Below are positions 25,129 to 33,717 of a DNA stretch of 40,002 nucleotides, piece by piece; position 1 is the stretch's first letter, and the number at the start of each line of letters is the position of its first letter. Origin of the DNA: Sphingomonadaceae bacterium. GTDB taxonomy: Bacteria; Pseudomonadota; Alphaproteobacteria; Sphingomonadales; Sphingomonadaceae. The stretch spans positions 1-40,002 of the forward strand of contig JANXUP010000071.1 of assembly GCA_025356175.1 (NCBI GenBank), written 5' to 3'. Made by a program: the position numbers and the translations under genes. The notes under the pieces are model-generated. The model was not told the origin of the DNA, searched no databases, and worked only from the letters and a program-made list of their open reading frames with translations.

Positions 25129-25959
25129 ATGTCGCGCCTTCACCTTCACCTCCTTTCGGACTCGACCGGCGAGACGCTCGAGATGCTGGCCAAGGCCGCG
25201 CTGGCGCAGTTCGAAGGCGCGGATGTGGTGCGCCATTTCTGGCCGATGGTCCGCTCGCAGCAACACCTTGACCGGATCATGGCTGAGATTGCGGCGAACC
25301 CTGGCCTCGTGTTTTATACGCTGGTCAATGCCGATACCCGGATGCGGCTGGAAGAGCATTGCCGTACCCTGGGCTTGCCGGTGGTGCCGGTGCTCGACGC
25401 CGCGACCGACGCACTTGAAGCCGCGCTCGGCCAGCATCCCAAGGCCCGCCCCGGCCGCCAGCATGCCATGGACGAGGCCTATTTTGCCCGGGTCGATGCG
25501 ATCCACTACACGATCGCCCACGATGACGGGGTCGGCTGGGAAAACTGGGAAGAGGCGGACATCGTGCTCGCCGGGGTCTCGCGCAGCTCGAAGACCCCGA
25601 CCAGCATCTACCTCGCCAATCGCGGCTACAAGGTCGCCAATATCCCGATCGTGGTTGAAAGCCCGCCGCCCTCGTTGCTGTTCGGGCTCAAACATCCTCT
25701 GGTCGTGGGGCTTACCACCGCGCCCGAACGGCTGGTCCAGGTCCGCCGCAACCGGCTGCTGTCATTGGGCCAGGCCCCCGAAACCGCTTATGTCGATGAC
25801 GAGCGGGTGGCGCGCGAGGTGCAATATGCGCGGCGGATGTTTGCCGACAACGATTGGCCGGTGATCGACGTCACGCGCCGCTCGATCGAGGAGAGCGCTG
25901 CGGCAATCGTCAACCTTTACAACGAATTTCAGGCCGCGCGCGAAGGTGCCGGGAAATGA
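25129..25959 (+). CDS. ppsR: pyruvate,phosphate dikinase / PEP synthase regulatory protein (DUF299)
   Basis: Bifunctional kinase/pyrophosphorylase that switches pyruvate,phosphate dikinase or PEP synthase off and on with ADP and phosphate. The 276 residues begin [20 protein letters not shown] and carry the nucleotide-binding loop [11 protein letters not shown] (149-159), followed by KVANIPIV and the typical [11 protein letters not shown]. The start at 25129 matches the family N-terminus, although the frame is open upstream into the origin. No clear ribosome-binding site is present. First of a four-gene overlapping run with maf, aroE and coaE. Confidence 0.93.
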   Translation: MSRLHLHLLSDSTGETLEMLAKAALAQFEGADVVRHFWPMVRSQQHLDRIMAEIAANPGLVFYTLVNADTRMRLEEHCRTLGLPVVPVLDAATDALEAALGQHPKARPGRQHAMDEAYFARVDAIHYTIAHDDGVGWENWEEADIVLAGVSRSSKTPTSIYLANRGYKVANIPIVVESPPPSLLFGLKHPLVVGLTTAPERLVQVRRNRLLSLGQAPETAYVDDERVAREVQYARRMFADNDWPVIDVTRRSIEESAAAIVNLYNEFQAAREGAGK

Positions 25960-26543
25960 CGCTGGTGCTCGCCTCGAACAGCGCTTCGCGCAAGGCGATG
26001 CTGCACGCGGCGGGGGTGCCGTTTGAAACGCAGCCGGCCGATGTCGACGAACGCGCGCTTGAAATGGATCTGGCCAGCGCATCTGCTGCGGATGTGGCAC
26101 TGGCGCTAGCGCAGGCCAAAGCCGAGGCGGTCAGTGCAATCCGGCCAGAGGCGCTCGTCCTGGGTAGCGATTCGTTGGTCGAGGTGGCGGGCCAGCGTTT
26201 CGACAAGCCCGCGAGCCGCGAAGATGCCGCCGCGCATCTGCGGTTCTTTTCGGGCAAGACGATGGACCTCCACAGCGCCGCTGCGCTTGCCCGCGCGGGC
26301 CGCACCGTGTGGAGCCACGGCGATGTTGCCAGGCTTGCGGTGCGCGAACTCTCGGACAGTTTCATCGCCGCTTATCTCGATGCCGAATGGCCTGCGGTTG
26401 CGGGCTGCGTCGGAGTGTTCCGGATCGAAGATCGCGGGGTGCAGTTGTTCGAACATATTGCGGGCAGTCATTTTACCGTGCTGGGCATGCCGCTGATTCC
26501 CGTGCTTGGCGCGCTCCGCGCCGAAGCGGAGCTGGCGTCATGA
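25956..26543 (+). CDS. maf: Maf-like nucleoside-triphosphate pyrophosphatase
   Basis: House-cleaning enzyme that hydrolyses non-canonical or excess NTPs to NMP and pyrophosphate. The 195 residues start [14 protein letters not shown], the Maf signature Ser/Arg motif, and include [21 protein letters not shown] and the C-terminal [15 protein letters not shown]. YhdE and YceF subtypes cannot be separated with confidence; the GSDSLV segment is closer to the YceF (m7GTP) type. It overlaps ppsR by ATGA and aroE by ATGA. Confidence 0.9.
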   Translation: MTLVLASNSASRKAMLHAAGVPFETQPADVDERALEMDLASASAADVALALAQAKAEAVSAIRPEALVLGSDSLVEVAGQRFDKPASREDAAAHLRFFSGKTMDLHSAAALARAGRTVWSHGDVARLAVRELSDSFIAAYLDAEWPAVAGCVGVFRIEDRGVQLFEHIAGSHFTVLGMPLIPVLGALRAEAELAS

Positions 26544-27391
26544 CTTATGCCGAAGTGATCGGTGATCCGATCGCGCAATCGAAGTCGCCGATGATCCACA
26601 AGTTCTGGCTTGGCAAACTCGGCATTACTGCGGACTACCGCGTCTGCCATGTCGCGGCTGACGGTCTCGCGGATTACTTCGCCGCGCGGCGGCACGACCC
26701 CGACTGGCGGGGCTGCAACATCACCATGCCGCACAAACAGGCGGCGATGGCGCTAGTCGATCAAATCGATCCGCTCGCGGCCCGGATCGGCGCGATCAAC
26801 ACCGCCGTGCGGAACGCGGATGGCACGCTCACCGGATATAATACCGATGCCGCCGGGTTCCTCGAACCGCTGTTGCCGCTGCTGACCGAAAATCACCTGT
26901 GGCGCATGGCGCGCATTGTCGGTGCTGGCGGTGCAGCGCGGGCGATTGTTGCCGCGCTGGCAGATCATGGCTTCACTCTGGTGCTGGCCGCGCGCGATCC
27001 GGTCCAGGCGCGGGCCTTGCTCGACGAGTTGGCTCCGGGGGGCGAGCATCATACCCCGCCGCTGTCGCACTTCGCGGTGCCGACCGACTTTGCCTTCGAC
27101 GACCGTGACCGGTTGCTCGACCTGATGGTCAACGCCAGCCCGCTCGGCATGGCCGAGCAAGCATCGCTGCAGTTTGATCTCAGCCACGTTCCGCCCGGTA
27201 GCACGGTCTACGATATCGTCACCGATCCGGTTGAAACACCGTTGCTGGCGGCGGCGCGCGCGGCCGGGCTGCCAACCATCGACGGCCTCACCATGCTGAT
27301 CGGCCAGGCCGCCGCCGCCTTCGAGAAATTTTTCGGCAAGTCTGCTCCGCGCCAGCATGACGCCGAGCTTCGGGAGCTGCTTACCCGGTGA
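26540..27391 (+). CDS. aroE: shikimate dehydrogenase (NADP+)
   Basis: Reduces 3-dehydroshikimate to shikimate in aromatic amino-acid synthesis. The 283 residues have the shikimate-binding N-domain ([11 protein letters not shown] 7-17, ITMPHK with catalytic Lys66, INTAV with Asn87, YNTDAAG with Asp103). The NADP-binding loop VGAGGAARA follows, then NASPLGM and the C-terminal helix [11 protein letters not shown]. Full length. Starts inside the maf stop and ends inside the coaE start. Confidence 0.95.
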   Translation: MTYAEVIGDPIAQSKSPMIHKFWLGKLGITADYRVCHVAADGLADYFAARRHDPDWRGCNITMPHKQAAMALVDQIDPLAARIGAINTAVRNADGTLTGYNTDAAGFLEPLLPLLTENHLWRMARIVGAGGAARAIVAALADHGFTLVLAARDPVQARALLDELAPGGEHHTPPLSHFAVPTDFAFDDRDRLLDLMVNASPLGMAEQASLQFDLSHVPPGSTVYDIVTDPVETPLLAAARAAGLPTIDGLTMLIGQAAAAFEKFFGKSAPRQHDAELRELLTR

Positions 27392-27987
27392 GCAAACCCT
27401 ACATCCTCGGCCTGACCGGCTCGATCGGCATGGGCAAGTCTGCCGTCGCGGCGATGCTGCGCGGGCTGGGGGTGCCGGTGTTCGATGCCGATGCGGCGGT
27501 GCACCAGCTGCAGGGGCCCGGCGGCGCTTGCGTAAAACCGATCGAGCGGGCCTTTCCCGGCACCACCGGTCCGCAGGGCATCGACCGCCAGAAACTGGGC
27601 GCGGCGGTGTTCGGCAATCCTGAGGCGCTCAAGCTGCTTGAGCGGATCGTCCATCCCGAAGTCGCCGACCTGCGCCGCACTTTCCTCGCCGACCATGCCG
27701 AAGCACCGCTGATCGTGTTCGACATCCCGCTGCTCTTCGAAAAGGCCGGTGAGCATGGGCTTGACGCGGTTGTGGTGGTTTCGGCTCCGCCGGAGATGCA
27801 GCGCCAGCGGGTTCTGGCGCGGCCGGGCATGACCGAGGTGAAATTCGCGCAGATCCTCGCGCTCCAGGTTCCCGATGCGGACAAGCGTGCGCGCGCCGAT
27901 TACGTGATCGACACCGGGGTCAGTCTCGCTGAAACTCGCCACGCCGTGCAGCAATTGATTCACGCGATCATCAACCCGCAAAAATAG
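27388..27987 (+). CDS. coaE: dephospho-CoA kinase
   Basis: Last step of coenzyme A synthesis, phosphorylating the 3'-hydroxyl of dephospho-CoA. The 199 residues begin [17 protein letters not shown] with the P-loop GSIGMGKS, then [11 protein letters not shown] and the [13 protein letters not shown] lid region. It uses a GTG start that overlaps the aroE stop (GTGA), so it depends on translational coupling. The spacing to dnaQ is 50 bp, so dnaQ can be on the same message. Confidence 0.94.
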   Translation: MSKPYILGLTGSIGMGKSAVAAMLRGLGVPVFDADAAVHQLQGPGGACVKPIERAFPGTTGPQGIDRQKLGAAVFGNPEALKLLERIVHPEVADLRRTFLADHAEAPLIVFDIPLLFEKAGEHGLDAVVVVSAPPEMQRQRVLARPGMTEVKFAQILALQVPDADKRARADYVIDTGVSLAETRHAVQQLIHAIINPQK

Positions 27988-28037
27988 CGCTGCGACCCCT
28001 TGTATCGCGCCGCGCTTAGGCAGATATCATTCAGGCA

Positions 28038-28724
28038 ATGCGCGAAATCATTTTCGACACCGAAACGACCGGACTAGATCCCAAAAGCGGTGACCGGATG
28101 GTCGAAATCGGCTGCATCGAAATGGTCAACCGGGTCCCGACCGGTGCCACCTTCCACGCCTACTTCCATCCTGACCGCGATATGCCGACCGCCGCCGAGG
28201 CGGTCCACGGGCTGTCGATCACGTTCCTCTCGGACAAGCCGCGGTTCCACGAACGCGCGCACGAACTGCTCGAATTTCTGGGCAATGAAACGATGCTGGT
28301 CGCGCACAATGCTGGGTTCGACTTTGGCTTCGTCAACTCCGAACTCGAGATGTGCGGACTGCCGCCCTTGCCGCGCGACCGCATGATCGACACGGTCCAG
28401 CTTGCCCGGGTCCGCCATCCGGGAGCGAAACTGTCGCTTGATGCGTTGTGCACCAGGTATGGGATCGATCGCAGTCACCGCACCCGCCATGGCGCCCTGC
28501 TCGACGCAGAGCTGCTCGCGCAGGTCTATGTCGAGCTTACCGGGGGCCGCCAGATCGGTTTGTCGCTCGCCGCCGATCAAGGCGAGACGATAGTGGCGGT
28601 GACCGGCCTGGCCCAGCGCGAGCGACCCTTCCGGGCACCTCGCCCGCACATTGCGAGCGAAGCCGAACTGGCCGTGCATGCCGCTTTTCTCGAAACTTTG
28701 AAGTCTCCGCTTTGGCTCGACTGA
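28038..28724 (+). CDS. dnaQ: DNA polymerase III epsilon subunit (3'-5' proofreading exonuclease)
   Basis: Proofreading subunit of the replicative polymerase. The 228 residues show the DEDDh exonuclease motifs: FDTETTG (6-12, Asp7 and Glu9), HNAGFD (90-95, Asp95), and His151/Asp156 in RHGALLDAE. The tail holds a Gln/Leu-rich QIGLSLA segment that may be the beta-clamp-binding motif, then the alpha-subunit-binding tail. Normal length. Position after coaE matches the order next to the Caulobacter origin. Confidence 0.94.
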   Translation: MREIIFDTETTGLDPKSGDRMVEIGCIEMVNRVPTGATFHAYFHPDRDMPTAAEAVHGLSITFLSDKPRFHERAHELLEFLGNETMLVAHNAGFDFGFVNSELEMCGLPPLPRDRMIDTVQLARVRHPGAKLSLDALCTRYGIDRSHRTRHGALLDAELLAQVYVELTGGRQIGLSLAADQGETIVAVTGLAQRERPFRAPRPHIASEAELAVHAAFLETLKSPLWLD

Positions 28725-28761
28725 CCTGGTTTCGTGCGTTTTCAAGACAGGAGTACGAAGC

Positions 28762-29328
28762 ATGGACATTCGCGTATCGGGCCACCAGGTCGAAACCGGC
28801 GAGGCGCTGCAGAGCCATGCACAGGATCGCCTGGCCGCGGTGGTCGGCAAGTATTTCAACAGCGCGCTGTCGAGCACCGTTACCTTCAACCGCGCCCCGG
28901 CTGGCGCTTTCCGGGCGGATGTCGTCACCCACGTGATGCAGGGCCTCGTGCTCAAGGGCGCGGGGATCGCGCACGATGCCCATGCCGCGCTCGACCAGGC
29001 GGCCGAGAAAATCGACAAGCAGCTGCGCCGCTACAAGCGCCGCTTGTCCGACCATTCGGAGCAGAGCGCACACGCCATCCGCGAGGAAGAGGCGGCCTAT
29101 ACCGTGTTCGCCGAGCCCGATGAGGCAGCCGAAGAAGTGACCGGCGATGCCCCGCTGGTGATTGCCGAAACCAGGGTCGACGTGCCCGAAGCCACGGTAT
29201 CCAATGCTGTCATGATGCTCGACCTGCGCAACACCAATGCCCTGCTTTTCAAAAACGCTGGCACGGGTAGGCATAATATGGTTTACCGCCGCGGCGACGG
29301 TTCGATCGGATGGGTTGAACCTTCGTGA
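28762..29328 (+). CDS. hpf: long-form ribosome hibernation promoting factor
   Basis: Binds the 30S decoding site and dimerises 70S ribosomes into inactive 100S in stationary phase. The 188 residues hold an N-terminal S30AE domain (1-105, MDIRVSGHQVETGEALQSHA) and, after an acidic linker, the C-terminal dimerisation domain (about 128-185: VIAETRVDVPEATVSNAVMM, then LLFKNAGTGRHNMVYRRGDG). It is therefore the long form. CAGGAG lies 9 bases before the ATG. Followed by ptsN, as in many alphaproteobacteria, although rpoN is absent here. Confidence 0.94.
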   Translation: MDIRVSGHQVETGEALQSHAQDRLAAVVGKYFNSALSSTVTFNRAPAGAFRADVVTHVMQGLVLKGAGIAHDAHAALDQAAEKIDKQLRRYKRRLSDHSEQSAHAIREEEAAYTVFAEPDEAAEEVTGDAPLVIAETRVDVPEATVSNAVMMLDLRNTNALLFKNAGTGRHNMVYRRGDGSIGWVEPS

Positions 29329-29448
29329 CGCGTAGCGTAAAGGCGCGCTCGTATTTCGTCAGGCGAGGGGGGGCAAAACGTCGGGGATTCCCGCCGCGTT
29401 GACCCCTGTCCGGCCTGTTCACGTAGTTTATTGAGCAGATTGCCCGCC

Positions 29449-29910
29449 ATGACCGCACTTTTCACCCTGCTACCAGAAGCTGTCGGCACGATTGCTGCCG
29501 ATACCAAGCAAAGCATCCTCGATCGCCTCACCGAACGCTTCGCCGGAGTCTACGGGCTCGATCCGGTGCTGGTGCTCGAACGGCTGGAAGAGCGCGAGAA
29601 GCTCGGCAGCACAGGCTTCGGGCGCGGAGTCGCCATCCCGCACGCGCGGATTTCCGATCTTGGCCGCCCGGTTGCCGTCTTCCTGCGGCTCGATTCGCCA
29701 GTCGCTTTCGATGCCGCTGACGGGATGCCGGTCGATATGGTGTTCGGCTTGCTCTCACCCGAAGCGGCCGGTGCAGCACATCTTCATGCCCTCGCCGGGA
29801 TCAGCCGGATGATGCGCGACGACAAGCTGCACGCTGCCCTTGGCGAAGCGACCAATGCCGAGGCGCTTTATGCGCTGCTCGCCAATGGCATCGATCGGGA
29901 CGCGGCCTGA
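29449..29910 (+). CDS. ptsN: PTS IIA-like nitrogen regulatory protein PtsN (EIIA-Ntr)
   Basis: Phosphoacceptor of the nitrogen PTS, which regulates potassium transport, RelA/SpoT-type signalling and other targets through its phosphorylation state. The 153 residues form one PTS EIIA type-2 domain. The phosphorylated residue is His65 in GVAIPHARI; ERLEEREKLGSTGFG precedes it as usual. The ATG at 29449 is preferred to an upstream TTG at 29431, which leaves a GAGCAG ribosome-binding site. The 120-bp gap upstream has TTGACC at 29399 but no convincing -10. Confidence 0.93.
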   Translation: MTALFTLLPEAVGTIAADTKQSILDRLTERFAGVYGLDPVLVLERLEEREKLGSTGFGRGVAIPHARISDLGRPVAVFLRLDSPVAFDAADGMPVDMVFGLLSPEAAGAAHLHALAGISRMMRDDKLHAALGEATNAEALYALLANGIDRDAA

Positions 29911-29932
29911 CCACCCCGCTAGGCCTCGCGCA

Positions 29933-30274
29933 ATGACCGCGCGGCTGCCGGCGCGGCTCGAAGTTTCGGCGCTGGTCCGCGCCGTGAACTCCGCCGGGGG
30001 TTTCGCCGCAGTGGTTAACAAGGGTGAACCCGAAGCGGGCACTTTGCTGGTGATTTGCACGGAAAACGGCGCAAACCGGCGACTTTTTGAGCGCATGCCG
30101 AGTATCGATGAAGACCGCGAATGGACCATGTCGCAGGCTGAAGATGCTGAAAATAAACAACTCTTTGACGATTACTTGGAGAGGCGGCGGAACCAGGATT
30201 CTGATCTGTGGATCATCGAACTGGATATCGCGAATGGTGAACGCTTCATCGGATTGCCGGGAACCAATGGTTGA
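29933..30274 (+). CDS. DUF1491 family protein
   Basis: A 113-residue protein of a family confined to alphaproteobacteria and of unknown function. The recognisable sequence is LEVSALVRAVNSAGGFAAVV, LVICTENG, RLFERMP and DLWIIELDIANGERFI. It has no signal peptide, membrane segment or cysteine pattern suggesting a cofactor. It starts 22 bp after ptsN and is probably cotranscribed. The start is the ATG at 29933, where family sequence begins; the frame stays open upstream inside ptsN. Confidence 0.82.
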   Translation: MTARLPARLEVSALVRAVNSAGGFAAVVNKGEPEAGTLLVICTENGANRRLFERMPSIDEDREWTMSQAEDAENKQLFDDYLERRRNQDSDLWIIELDIANGERFIGLPGTNG

Positions 30275-30463
30275 CTCTGTTGCACTGCACAATCAAAGGG
30301 CGCTCACCTTTTAATGCGTGGGCGGCGCGCAGGGCATATCGGCCCGGCTCGCAAGCACGCAGACGGGGGGCAGCCGGCAGGGTTCCGGTCTGGGGCACAG
30401 CATCAGCAATTAGCTCCAGCCAATCCTGCGTCAGGCGCGCCAACCGCCCAAGAATGACAATAA

Positions 30464-31105
30464 ATGAGCAAGAAGCTCCACCGCGCCAGTGCAATTGCAG
30501 TGGCCGCAATGATTGGTACGATTGTATTTAGCGCCAACGGTTCCGGCGCTTCCGCGCAGAATGTTGCAGCGGACCCGGCCGTCCGGACGGCCGACCAGAC
30601 TCTCATCCAGATCCCTCAGCAGCCCGGCGTGCAAACCACGCCGCAGGTGAGCGACACCGTCATTCCTGACGTCGATGCCTCGCCGCTCCACGCCGCTTCG
30701 CTCAACGCGCTGGTGGCCGCGCAGCCGCAGCCGGGGGATCTCTCACGCGAGCTTAACTGCCTCGCCGGGGCCATCTATTTCGAAGCCAAGAGCGAATCGC
30801 TCGCCGGCCAGCTGGCCGTTGGCCGGGTGATCGTCGCCCGTTCGAAGTCGGGCCGCTTCCCCAATTCGTACTGCGGCGTGGTGTTCCAGCCCTCGCAGTT
30901 CTCGTTCGTGCGCGGCGGCGGCATGCCCGGCATCAGCAAGGCCTCGAAGCAGTGGAAGAACGCGGTTGCGGTCGCGCAGATTGCGCACGCCGGCAGTTGG
31001 CGCAGCCCGGTTGAAGGTGCGCTCTATTTCCATGCAGCCTATGTCAGCCCCGGCTGGCACCTCAAGCGGGTTGGCCGGATCGAGAATCACGTATTTTATC
31101 GGTAG
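30464..31105 (+). CDS. secreted cell wall hydrolase (SleB/Hydrolase_2 family)
   Basis: A 213-residue exported peptidoglycan-active enzyme. Residues 1-31 are a signal peptide ending ASAQ, then a low-complexity Gln/Pro linker to about 90, then the Hydrolase_2 domain. Features of that domain are LAGAIYFEAKSE (Glu107 as probable catalytic acid), GQLAVGRVIVAR, YCGVVFQPSQFSF and GALYFHA. The family cleaves the glycan strand (lytic transglycosylase type). The 189-bp gap before it shows nothing definite apart from a weak TTGACT; it ends 56 bp before the converging xth. Confidence 0.88.
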   Translation: MSKKLHRASAIAVAAMIGTIVFSANGSGASAQNVAADPAVRTADQTLIQIPQQPGVQTTPQVSDTVIPDVDASPLHAASLNALVAAQPQPGDLSRELNCLAGAIYFEAKSESLAGQLAVGRVIVARSKSGRFPNSYCGVVFQPSQFSFVRGGGMPGISKASKQWKNAVAVAQIAHAGSWRSPVEGALYFHAAYVSPGWHLKRVGRIENHVFYR

Positions 31106-31161
31106 GTTCCCGGAGCTTCAAGATTTGAGCAAGGCGGACCGATGGTTCGCTCCGTTTGCGT

Positions 31162-31938
31162 TCAGGCTTCCCTAAACTCAAACCACACAGGCGCGTGATC
31201 GCTCGCTTTTTCGCGGGCGCGGTGATCCTTGTCGACGCCTGCGCCAACCAGCCGGTCAGCAAGTTCGGGCGAGAGCAGCGCATGGTCGATGCGAAAGCCG
31301 TGGTCGCGCTGCAACGCACCGGTCTGGTAATCCCAATAGGTCCAGATCCCGCCTTCGGGATGCAGCGTGCCGAGCGCATCGGTCCAGCCATCGGCCAGCA
31401 GCCGCGCATAGGCATCGCGCGATTCGGGCTGCATCAGCGCGTCGGCAGCCATCGCAGCGGGCGACCACACGTCGTTGTCGCGCGGGATCACGTTGTAGTC
31501 GCCGAGCACGATCGCAGGCACTTCCTCGGCCGCAATCTCGCGCATCCGGGTGCGCAATCGGTTCAACCAGCGCAGCTTGTAATCAAATTTGAGGCCGGGC
31601 ACCGGGTTGCCGTTGGGCAGGTAGATGCAGGCCACGCGCACCCCGCCAACTTCGGCTTCGAGATAGCGTGAATGCTCATCCTCAGGCTCGCCTGCCAGCC
31701 CGCGCCGCACTTCTACCGGCAGCGATCCATCGGCCAGGATTGCAACTCCATTGAAGCCCTTCTGGCCATGCCAGATCGCCTGGTAGCCGAGCGCTTCGAA
31801 ATCCTTGGCCGGGAAGCCCTCGTCTTGCGTCTTGATCTCCTGCAGGCAGGCGACGGCCGGGCGCGCTTCATCAAGCCATTCAATCAGCCGCGGCAACCGC
31901 GCCTTGATCCCGTTGATGTTGAAAGTGGCGATCTTCAT
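31162..31938 (-). CDS. xth: exodeoxyribonuclease III (AP endonuclease)
   Basis: Base-excision repair enzyme that cuts at abasic sites and trims 3' ends. The 258 residues carry the full set of signature motifs: FNINGIKAR (6-14), LQEIKT (Glu34, metal ligand), LGDYNVIP, the RIDHAL region and SDHAPVW near the C-terminus with the catalytic Asp/His. The ATG at 31938 is preferred over one at 31947, as the family usually starts MKIATFNING. Last gene of the long leftward block in transcription order. Confidence 0.95.
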   Translation of the reverse strand: MKIATFNINGIKARLPRLIEWLDEARPAVACLQEIKTQDEGFPAKDFEALGYQAIWHGQKGFNGVAILADGSLPVEVRRGLAGEPEDEHSRYLEAEVGGVRVACIYLPNGNPVPGLKFDYKLRWLNRLRTRMREIAAEEVPAIVLGDYNVIPRDNDVWSPAAMAADALMQPESRDAYARLLADGWTDALGTLHPEGGIWTYWDYQTGALQRDHGFRIDHALLSPELADRLVGAGVDKDHRAREKASDHAPVWFEFREA

Positions 31939-32020
31939 TCTGTGCATGGTCCGGGATGGCTATCGCGACGCCTTGCGCAACACCAGCCCGCTCCCCCGGC
32001 CGAGCCGTGAGGCGAGCAAT

Positions 32021-32353
32021 TCATACTGAAAAAGACGAACCGCAGCCACAACCAGAGGCGGCCTGCGGGTTCTCGACCTTGAATGCTGCGCCGCCGAGCG
32101 ATTCGACATAGTTGACTGTCGAGCCGGCGATCAGGTCGAGGCTGACCGCATCGACCAGCAGCCGGACACCGTCGCGTTCGATCACGAGGTCATCCGCTTC
32201 GGGCGCATCGGCCAGGCCGAATTTGTACTGAAAGCCCGAACACCCGCCGCCTTCGACCGCGAGGCGCAATATGGCTGGCTTGCCCTGCTTGCTCGCGATC
32301 AGCGCAACACGCGCCGCGGCAGACGGGCTCAAGGTCATGGTTGGTGCGTCCAT
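32021..32353 (-). CDS. erpA: A-type iron-sulfur carrier ErpA
   Basis: Delivers [Fe-S] clusters to apoproteins. The 110 residues end in the A-type signature with three ligand cysteines: Cys38 in EGGGCSGFQY, Cys102 and Cys104 in SGCGCGSSFSV. Length and C-terminus match ErpA of alphaproteobacteria; IscA and SufA paralogues are similar, and no isc or suf genes are nearby to decide otherwise. Clients among neighbours could include the 2Fe-2S protein and the fumarase in this window (inference). Confidence 0.9.
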   Translation of the reverse strand: MDAPTMTLSPSAAARVALIASKQGKPAILRLAVEGGGCSGFQYKFGLADAPEADDLVIERDGVRLLVDAVSLDLIAGSTVNYVESLGGAAFKVENPQAASGCGCGSSFSV

Positions 32354-32389
32354 ACCGCAGATGTAAGCGTTGCCCCGGCGCGGCGCAAC

Positions 32390-32818
32390 CTAGGCGTTTT
32401 GGATGTAGGCGCGCATCGCCTCGGCATCGGCTTCGATCCGCTCGATCCGGAATTTGACCAGGTCGCCGATTGAAACGAAGCCGACCATCCGGCCACCTTG
32501 CACCACTGGCAAGTGGCGGAACCGGCGGCGAGTCATAAGCTCCAGGGCATCCATCACCCCGGTGCCGGGTTCGACCGTGATTGCCGGCGCGGTCATCACC
32601 GCGCCAACGCTGCCATCGAGCATCTGCTGACCATGTTCGGCGAGCTGGCGAACCACATCCCGTTCGGAAAAAATTCCAACGATCTCGCCATTTTCCAGCA
32701 CCGGCACCGCGCCGATCCGGCGGCTCGCGAACAAGGCCACGGCCTCACGCACCGAAGTGCCGGTATCGCAGCTGACAGTTTCGGCGCTGCGTCCCTCGAT
32801 CAATCGCGCAATCGTCAT
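32390..32818 (-). CDS. tandem CBS domain protein
   Basis: A 142-residue protein made of two CBS domains (about 8-62 and 76-130): SVREAVALFASRRIGAVPVLENGEIVGIFSERD, then VMDALELMTRRRFRHLPVV with GFVSIGDLVKFRI. Such stand-alone pairs bind adenine nucleotides and act as energy or redox sensors; the partner is unknown. GGGAGAG precedes the ATG. It lies on the same strand as erpA, 36 bp upstream of it. Confidence 0.9.
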   Translation of the reverse strand: MTIARLIEGRSAETVSCDTGTSVREAVALFASRRIGAVPVLENGEIVGIFSERDVVRQLAEHGQQMLDGSVGAVMTAPAITVEPGTGVMDALELMTRRRFRHLPVVQGGRMVGFVSIGDLVKFRIERIEADAEAMRAYIQNA

Positions 32819-32884
32819 GTGGGCTCTCCCGGTTGAATGCGGTTCAGGCCGATGAGGATGCCACGATCGTCACCGTTTGGCGAA

Positions 32885-33283
32885 TCAGCCGTCGTCGGGC
32901 GGCTCGCCAGCGCCCGGCGGCTCGGCTGGATAGAGCCGGTAGTCCTCGACCGGCACGCCGCCGATCAGATGCTCCTCGACGATCCGTTCGAGCACGCTTT
33001 CCGTGCACGAATGGTACCAGACCCCTTCGGGCCAGACCACCGCCACTGGCCCGGCAGCGCAGATCCGCAGGCAATCGGCCTTGGTCCGCGCAATCCGCTG
33101 CTCCAGCCCGCGCGTCTTGATCGCCTTCTTGAGGTATTTCCACGCCTGCGTGCCGGTGCTGCGCGAACAGCACTCGCCCTTTTCGCTTTCGGCGCAGATG
33201 AAGATGTGCCGGTGGACCTGCTCGCCGCCGGTCTTGGCGAAGGCCGCGCGCGCTTTGGCAAGATCGATGTTGTTGCCGCTCAT
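32885..33283 (-). CDS. thioredoxin-fold 2Fe-2S ferredoxin-like protein
   Basis: A 132-residue (2Fe-2S) ferredoxin of the thioredoxin-like fold. The ligand set is Cys30 (HIFICAE), Cys38 or Cys39 (KGECCSR), Cys71 and Cys75 (ADCLRICAAGP), followed by AVVWPEGVWYHSC. A Pro/Gly-rich tail ends it. Electron-transfer partner unknown. It starts inside the stop of the hotdog protein gene (ATGA), so the two are translationally coupled. Confidence 0.85.
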   Translation of the reverse strand: MSGNNIDLAKARAAFAKTGGEQVHRHIFICAESEKGECCSRSTGTQAWKYLKKAIKTRGLEQRIARTKADCLRICAAGPVAVVWPEGVWYHSCTESVLERIVEEHLIGGVPVEDYRLYPAEPPGAGEPPDDG

Positions 33284-33711
33284 GCCTTGAGGCTCCATTC
33301 GAGGAGCGCCGCCCGGGTATCGTCTGGAACCGGCGCCGGGCGATCGTCGGTGATCGCCACGATCACAGAACGCGCGAAAGCGATGACCGTGCCGTTCTGG
33401 ACCAGCAGCTGCGCAATGCCCCAACTGCTCCGCCCGACCTGTTCGATCCCGCAGCTGGCCTCAACCGGATCGGGGAAGTGGCCTTGGGCCAAGTATTCCA
33501 TCCCCACGCTCGCCACCATCGCGCGGCGCTCACCGATCTTCACCTTGAGCCCGATCGACTGGTTGAAGCGGACCCGCGCATCTTCCATCATCGCCGCCAG
33601 CGCCACATTGTTGAGGTGCTGGTTAGGATCAACGTCGGCGAAGCGCGTCGTCACCGTATGGCGAAAAGGATAGCGTTCGGGCTTCAGCAGCGCGGGATCG
33701 GGACGCGGCAT
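33280..33711 (-). CDS. hotdog-fold acyl-CoA thioesterase
   Basis: A 143-residue 4HBT-type thioesterase. The signature TTRFADVDPNQHLNN (21-35) carries the Asp/Asn-His pair that activates water in this family; EDARVRFN follows on the long hot-dog helix. Substrate not determinable from sequence; 4-hydroxybenzoyl-CoA-like or medium-chain acyl-CoA are typical. It starts six bases after the stop of the S9 peptidase gene and is probably in its operon. Confidence 0.85.
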   Translation of the reverse strand: MPRPDPALLKPERYPFRHTVTTRFADVDPNQHLNNVALAAMMEDARVRFNQSIGLKVKIGERRAMVASVGMEYLAQGHFPDPVEASCGIEQVGRSSWGIAQLLVQNGTVIAFARSVIVAITDDRPAPVPDDTRAALLEWSLKA

Positions 33712-33717
33712 CTGGCT

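Noticed and set aside
30275..30463. A gene or promoter in the gap before the cell wall hydrolase
   Set aside because: Only a weak TTGACT without a matching -10 was seen, and no coding frame.
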